A stretch of 22,451 nucleotides of DNA from NCBI GenBank assembly GCA_002439285.1, contig DJTQ01000228.1:11240-33690 (forward strand). The letters are read 5' to 3'. Source of the stretch: Paenibacillaceae bacterium UBA6304 (GTDB lineage Bacteria > Bacillota > Bacilli > Paenibacillales > Paenibacillaceae). Below are positions 21,056-22,451 of the stretch, one piece after another (the stretch's first letter is position 1; the number at the start of each line of letters is the position of its first letter). The position numbers were made by a program, and so were the translations under genes. The notes under the pieces are model-generated. The model had not been told where the DNA came from and ran no database searches. It saw only the letters and a program-made list of their open reading frames with translations.

Positions 21056-22451
21056 ATGAAGGAAAACAAAAGCACGGCGTCAGGCCTGCTGAAGGGAGCG
21101 GCTGTGCTCAGTCTGGCAGCTATCTTGAGCAAGCTATTAGGAACGCTGCAGAAAATTCCGCTGCAAAATATCGGGGGAGACGGCGTCTTTGGGATTTATA
21201 ACACCGTGTACCCTTTCTATACAATTCTAATTACACTAGCGACGGCGGGATTTCCGACGGTCGTTGCCAAGTTTGTGGCAGAACGGCATGCCTTGGGCGA
21301 GGAGAACGGTAAACAGGCCGTTTTGCGAATGGCAACGGTTGTGATGGCTATATTAGGAATCGCCGGATGCATCCTGCTGTACTTCGGTGCTCCTCTGCTA
21401 GCGGCATGGATCGGCAACGGCCACCTGGTCCCCGCCTTGAGAAGCGCAGCGCCTGCCCTACTCTTTGTCCCGCTAACCGCATCCCTGCGGGGATACTTCC
21501 AAGGACTGCAGGATATGGTGCCGACTGCTGTGTCCCAGGTTTCCGAGCAAGCCGTACGCGTGGCGGTGATGGTCGGGTTGCTGTTTTATTTTACCGACAT
21601 CGGGGGATCGGAGGCAGTGATTGCAGGTGGAGCACTGGCCGGTTCGGCGATAGGCGGGGCCGCGGGGCTGATTGTCATGCTCCTGTACTGGAGAGGGCAT
21701 CATAAACGAATGAAGATGATGCCAGCTTGGGGAAACGGCAACGGGACTCCTTCGCAAGGCTTTATTCAGGAAGAGGTAAAGCCGGAGCTGGATTTAAAAC
21801 GACTTGAGACGCCGGATCCGGCGCTGGAAGAGGACCTAACAAGCAAGGGAGAGGCTGTTCTGAGGGAAAGCGCGAAGAGTGGACGCGGGCTGTTAAGAGA
21901 GATGCTTCGCTACGCGATCCCGATTTGTCTTGCTTCCCTCGCGATTCCGCTGCTTAGCCTGGTCGATACGTTCACCTTGCCGCGGCTTTTATCCCGAGGC
22001 GGGGATGAACTGCTCGCAATGACCGAGGTAGGCGTCTATAATCGGGGCATCCCGCTCGTCCAATTGGTGACCATGCTTGCGTCATCCTTATCCGTACTGT
22101 TCATTCCGCTTATGGCAGAGATGAATCTGCGAGGGGACAGGGAAGGCATCGGCCGTCAAATCGGCTTATCGCTGCGCTGGTTCTGGCTGATTGGCTTAGC
22201 CTCCTCCGCTGGGTTGGCTCTGCTCGCTGAGCCGATCAATGTGATGTTGTACGAAGACGGCGCGGGAACCGGCACGATGGCTTGGGTGGCCTGGACCGCC
22301 GCCCCCGGGGCGCTGGTGGCTCTTACGGCAGCCCTACTGCAGGGGCTGGGCTACGTGCGTGCGCCGGCGGTGCACTTGCTGGCGGCCGCCGCGCTCAAGG
22401 CGGTGCTGAACGTGCTGCTCGTGGCGCCGCTCGGTATTACCGGCGCGGCGA
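21056..22451 (+). CDS. yabM: Polysaccharide/lipid flippase, MurJ/SpoVB superfamily (3' end missing)
   Basis: An open frame of 465 codons running off the right edge. It encodes a polytopic membrane protein of the MOP flippase superfamily (MurJ, SpoVB, Wzx relatives). The N-terminal block KGAAVLSLAAILSKLLGTLQKIPL, then GGDGVFGIYNTVYPFY and ATAGFPTVVAKFVAE, is typical of the Firmicute SpoVB/YabM branch. LTASLRGYFQGLQDMVPTAVSQVSEQAVR and the later LRYAIPICLASLAIPLLSLVDTF are also family landmarks. A hydrophilic acidic loop (about 225-278) separates the two membrane halves. The ATG follows AAGGTAGGT by 5 nt. Its place after spoVT matches yabM, and a TATAAT at 20964-20969 lacks a good -35. The cargo is unknown. 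Confidence 0.88.
   Translation, partial: MKENKSTASGLLKGAAVLSLAAILSKLLGTLQKIPLQNIGGDGVFGIYNTVYPFYTILITLATAGFPTVVAKFVAERHALGEENGKQAVLRMATVVMAILGIAGCILLYFGAPLLAAWIGNGHLVPALRSAAPALLFVPLTASLRGYFQGLQDMVPTAVSQVSEQAVRVAVMVGLLFYFTDIGGSEAVIAGGALAGSAIGGAAGLIVMLLYWRGHHKRMKMMPAWGNGNGTPSQGFIQEEVKPELDLKRLETPDPALEEDLTSKGEAVLRESAKSGRGLLREMLRYAIPICLASLAIPLLSLVDTFTLPRLLSRGGDELLAMTEVGVYNRGIPLVQLVTMLASSLSVLFIPLMAEMNLRGDREGIGRQIGLSLRWFWLIGLASSAGLALLAEPINVMLYEDGAGTGTMAWVAWTAAPGALVALTAALLQGLGYVRAPAVHLLAAAALKAVLNVLLVAPLGITGAA

Overview
The window is a chromosomal core segment of an endospore-forming Firmicute of the order Bacillales, most likely Paenibacillus or a close relative. The gene order follows the well-known Bacillus subtilis run from abrB to yabM: abrB, tatD, yabE, rnmV, ksgA, yabG, veg, sspF, ispE, purR, spoVG, glmU, prs, pth, fin, mfd, spoVT, yabM. 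Four features differ from that order. An HD-domain phosphohydrolase gene sits where metS would be. yabJ is missing between purR and spoVG. ctc (ribosomal protein L25) is missing between prs and pth. A prsA-type foldase gene lies between mfd and spoVT. The Paenibacillus assignment is an inference from synteny and protein sequence, not a database result.

Layout. 1-320: a palindromic repeat, then the abrB terminator. 321-899: abrB on the minus strand and its divergent control region, which carries a sigma-A promoter and clustered Spo0A boxes. 900-2986: the HD hydrolase and tatD. 2987-3669: a long leader with a promoter, a clear cyclic di-AMP (ydaO/yuaA) riboswitch and an intrinsic terminator, feeding the cell-wall gene yabE (3670-4806). 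4807-7346: a possible attenuator, then rnmV, ksgA and yabG. 7375-8176: veg behind two consensus sigma-A promoters, and sspF behind a sigma-G promoter. 8230-13192: ispE, purR, spoVG (sigma-H promoter), glmU and prs. 13193-14224: a gene-free kilobase of GC-rich hairpin repeats followed by a second, inverted copy of the palindromic repeat. 14225-22451: pth, fin, mfd, prsA, spoVT (sigma-G-like promoter) and the 5' part of a MurJ/MATE-type flippase gene.

How the genes fit together. The block mixes constitutive functions with sporulation control. The constitutive functions are rRNA maturation and methylation, PRPP and UDP-GlcNAc supply, isoprenoid synthesis, peptidyl-tRNA recycling and transcription-coupled repair. 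The sporulation genes are AbrB and SpoVT (paralogous regulators near the two ends), SpoVG, Fin, SspF and YabG, and their visible promoters span sigma-A, sigma-H, sigma-G and possibly sigma-F.

No wholly new gene system is evident. The less ordinary material is non-coding: the pair of 138-bp palindromic repeats whose arms show a compensatory change, the hairpin array that occupies the ctc position, the Spo0A-box cluster between abrB and the HD gene, and the compact promoter/terminator unit in front of rnmV.
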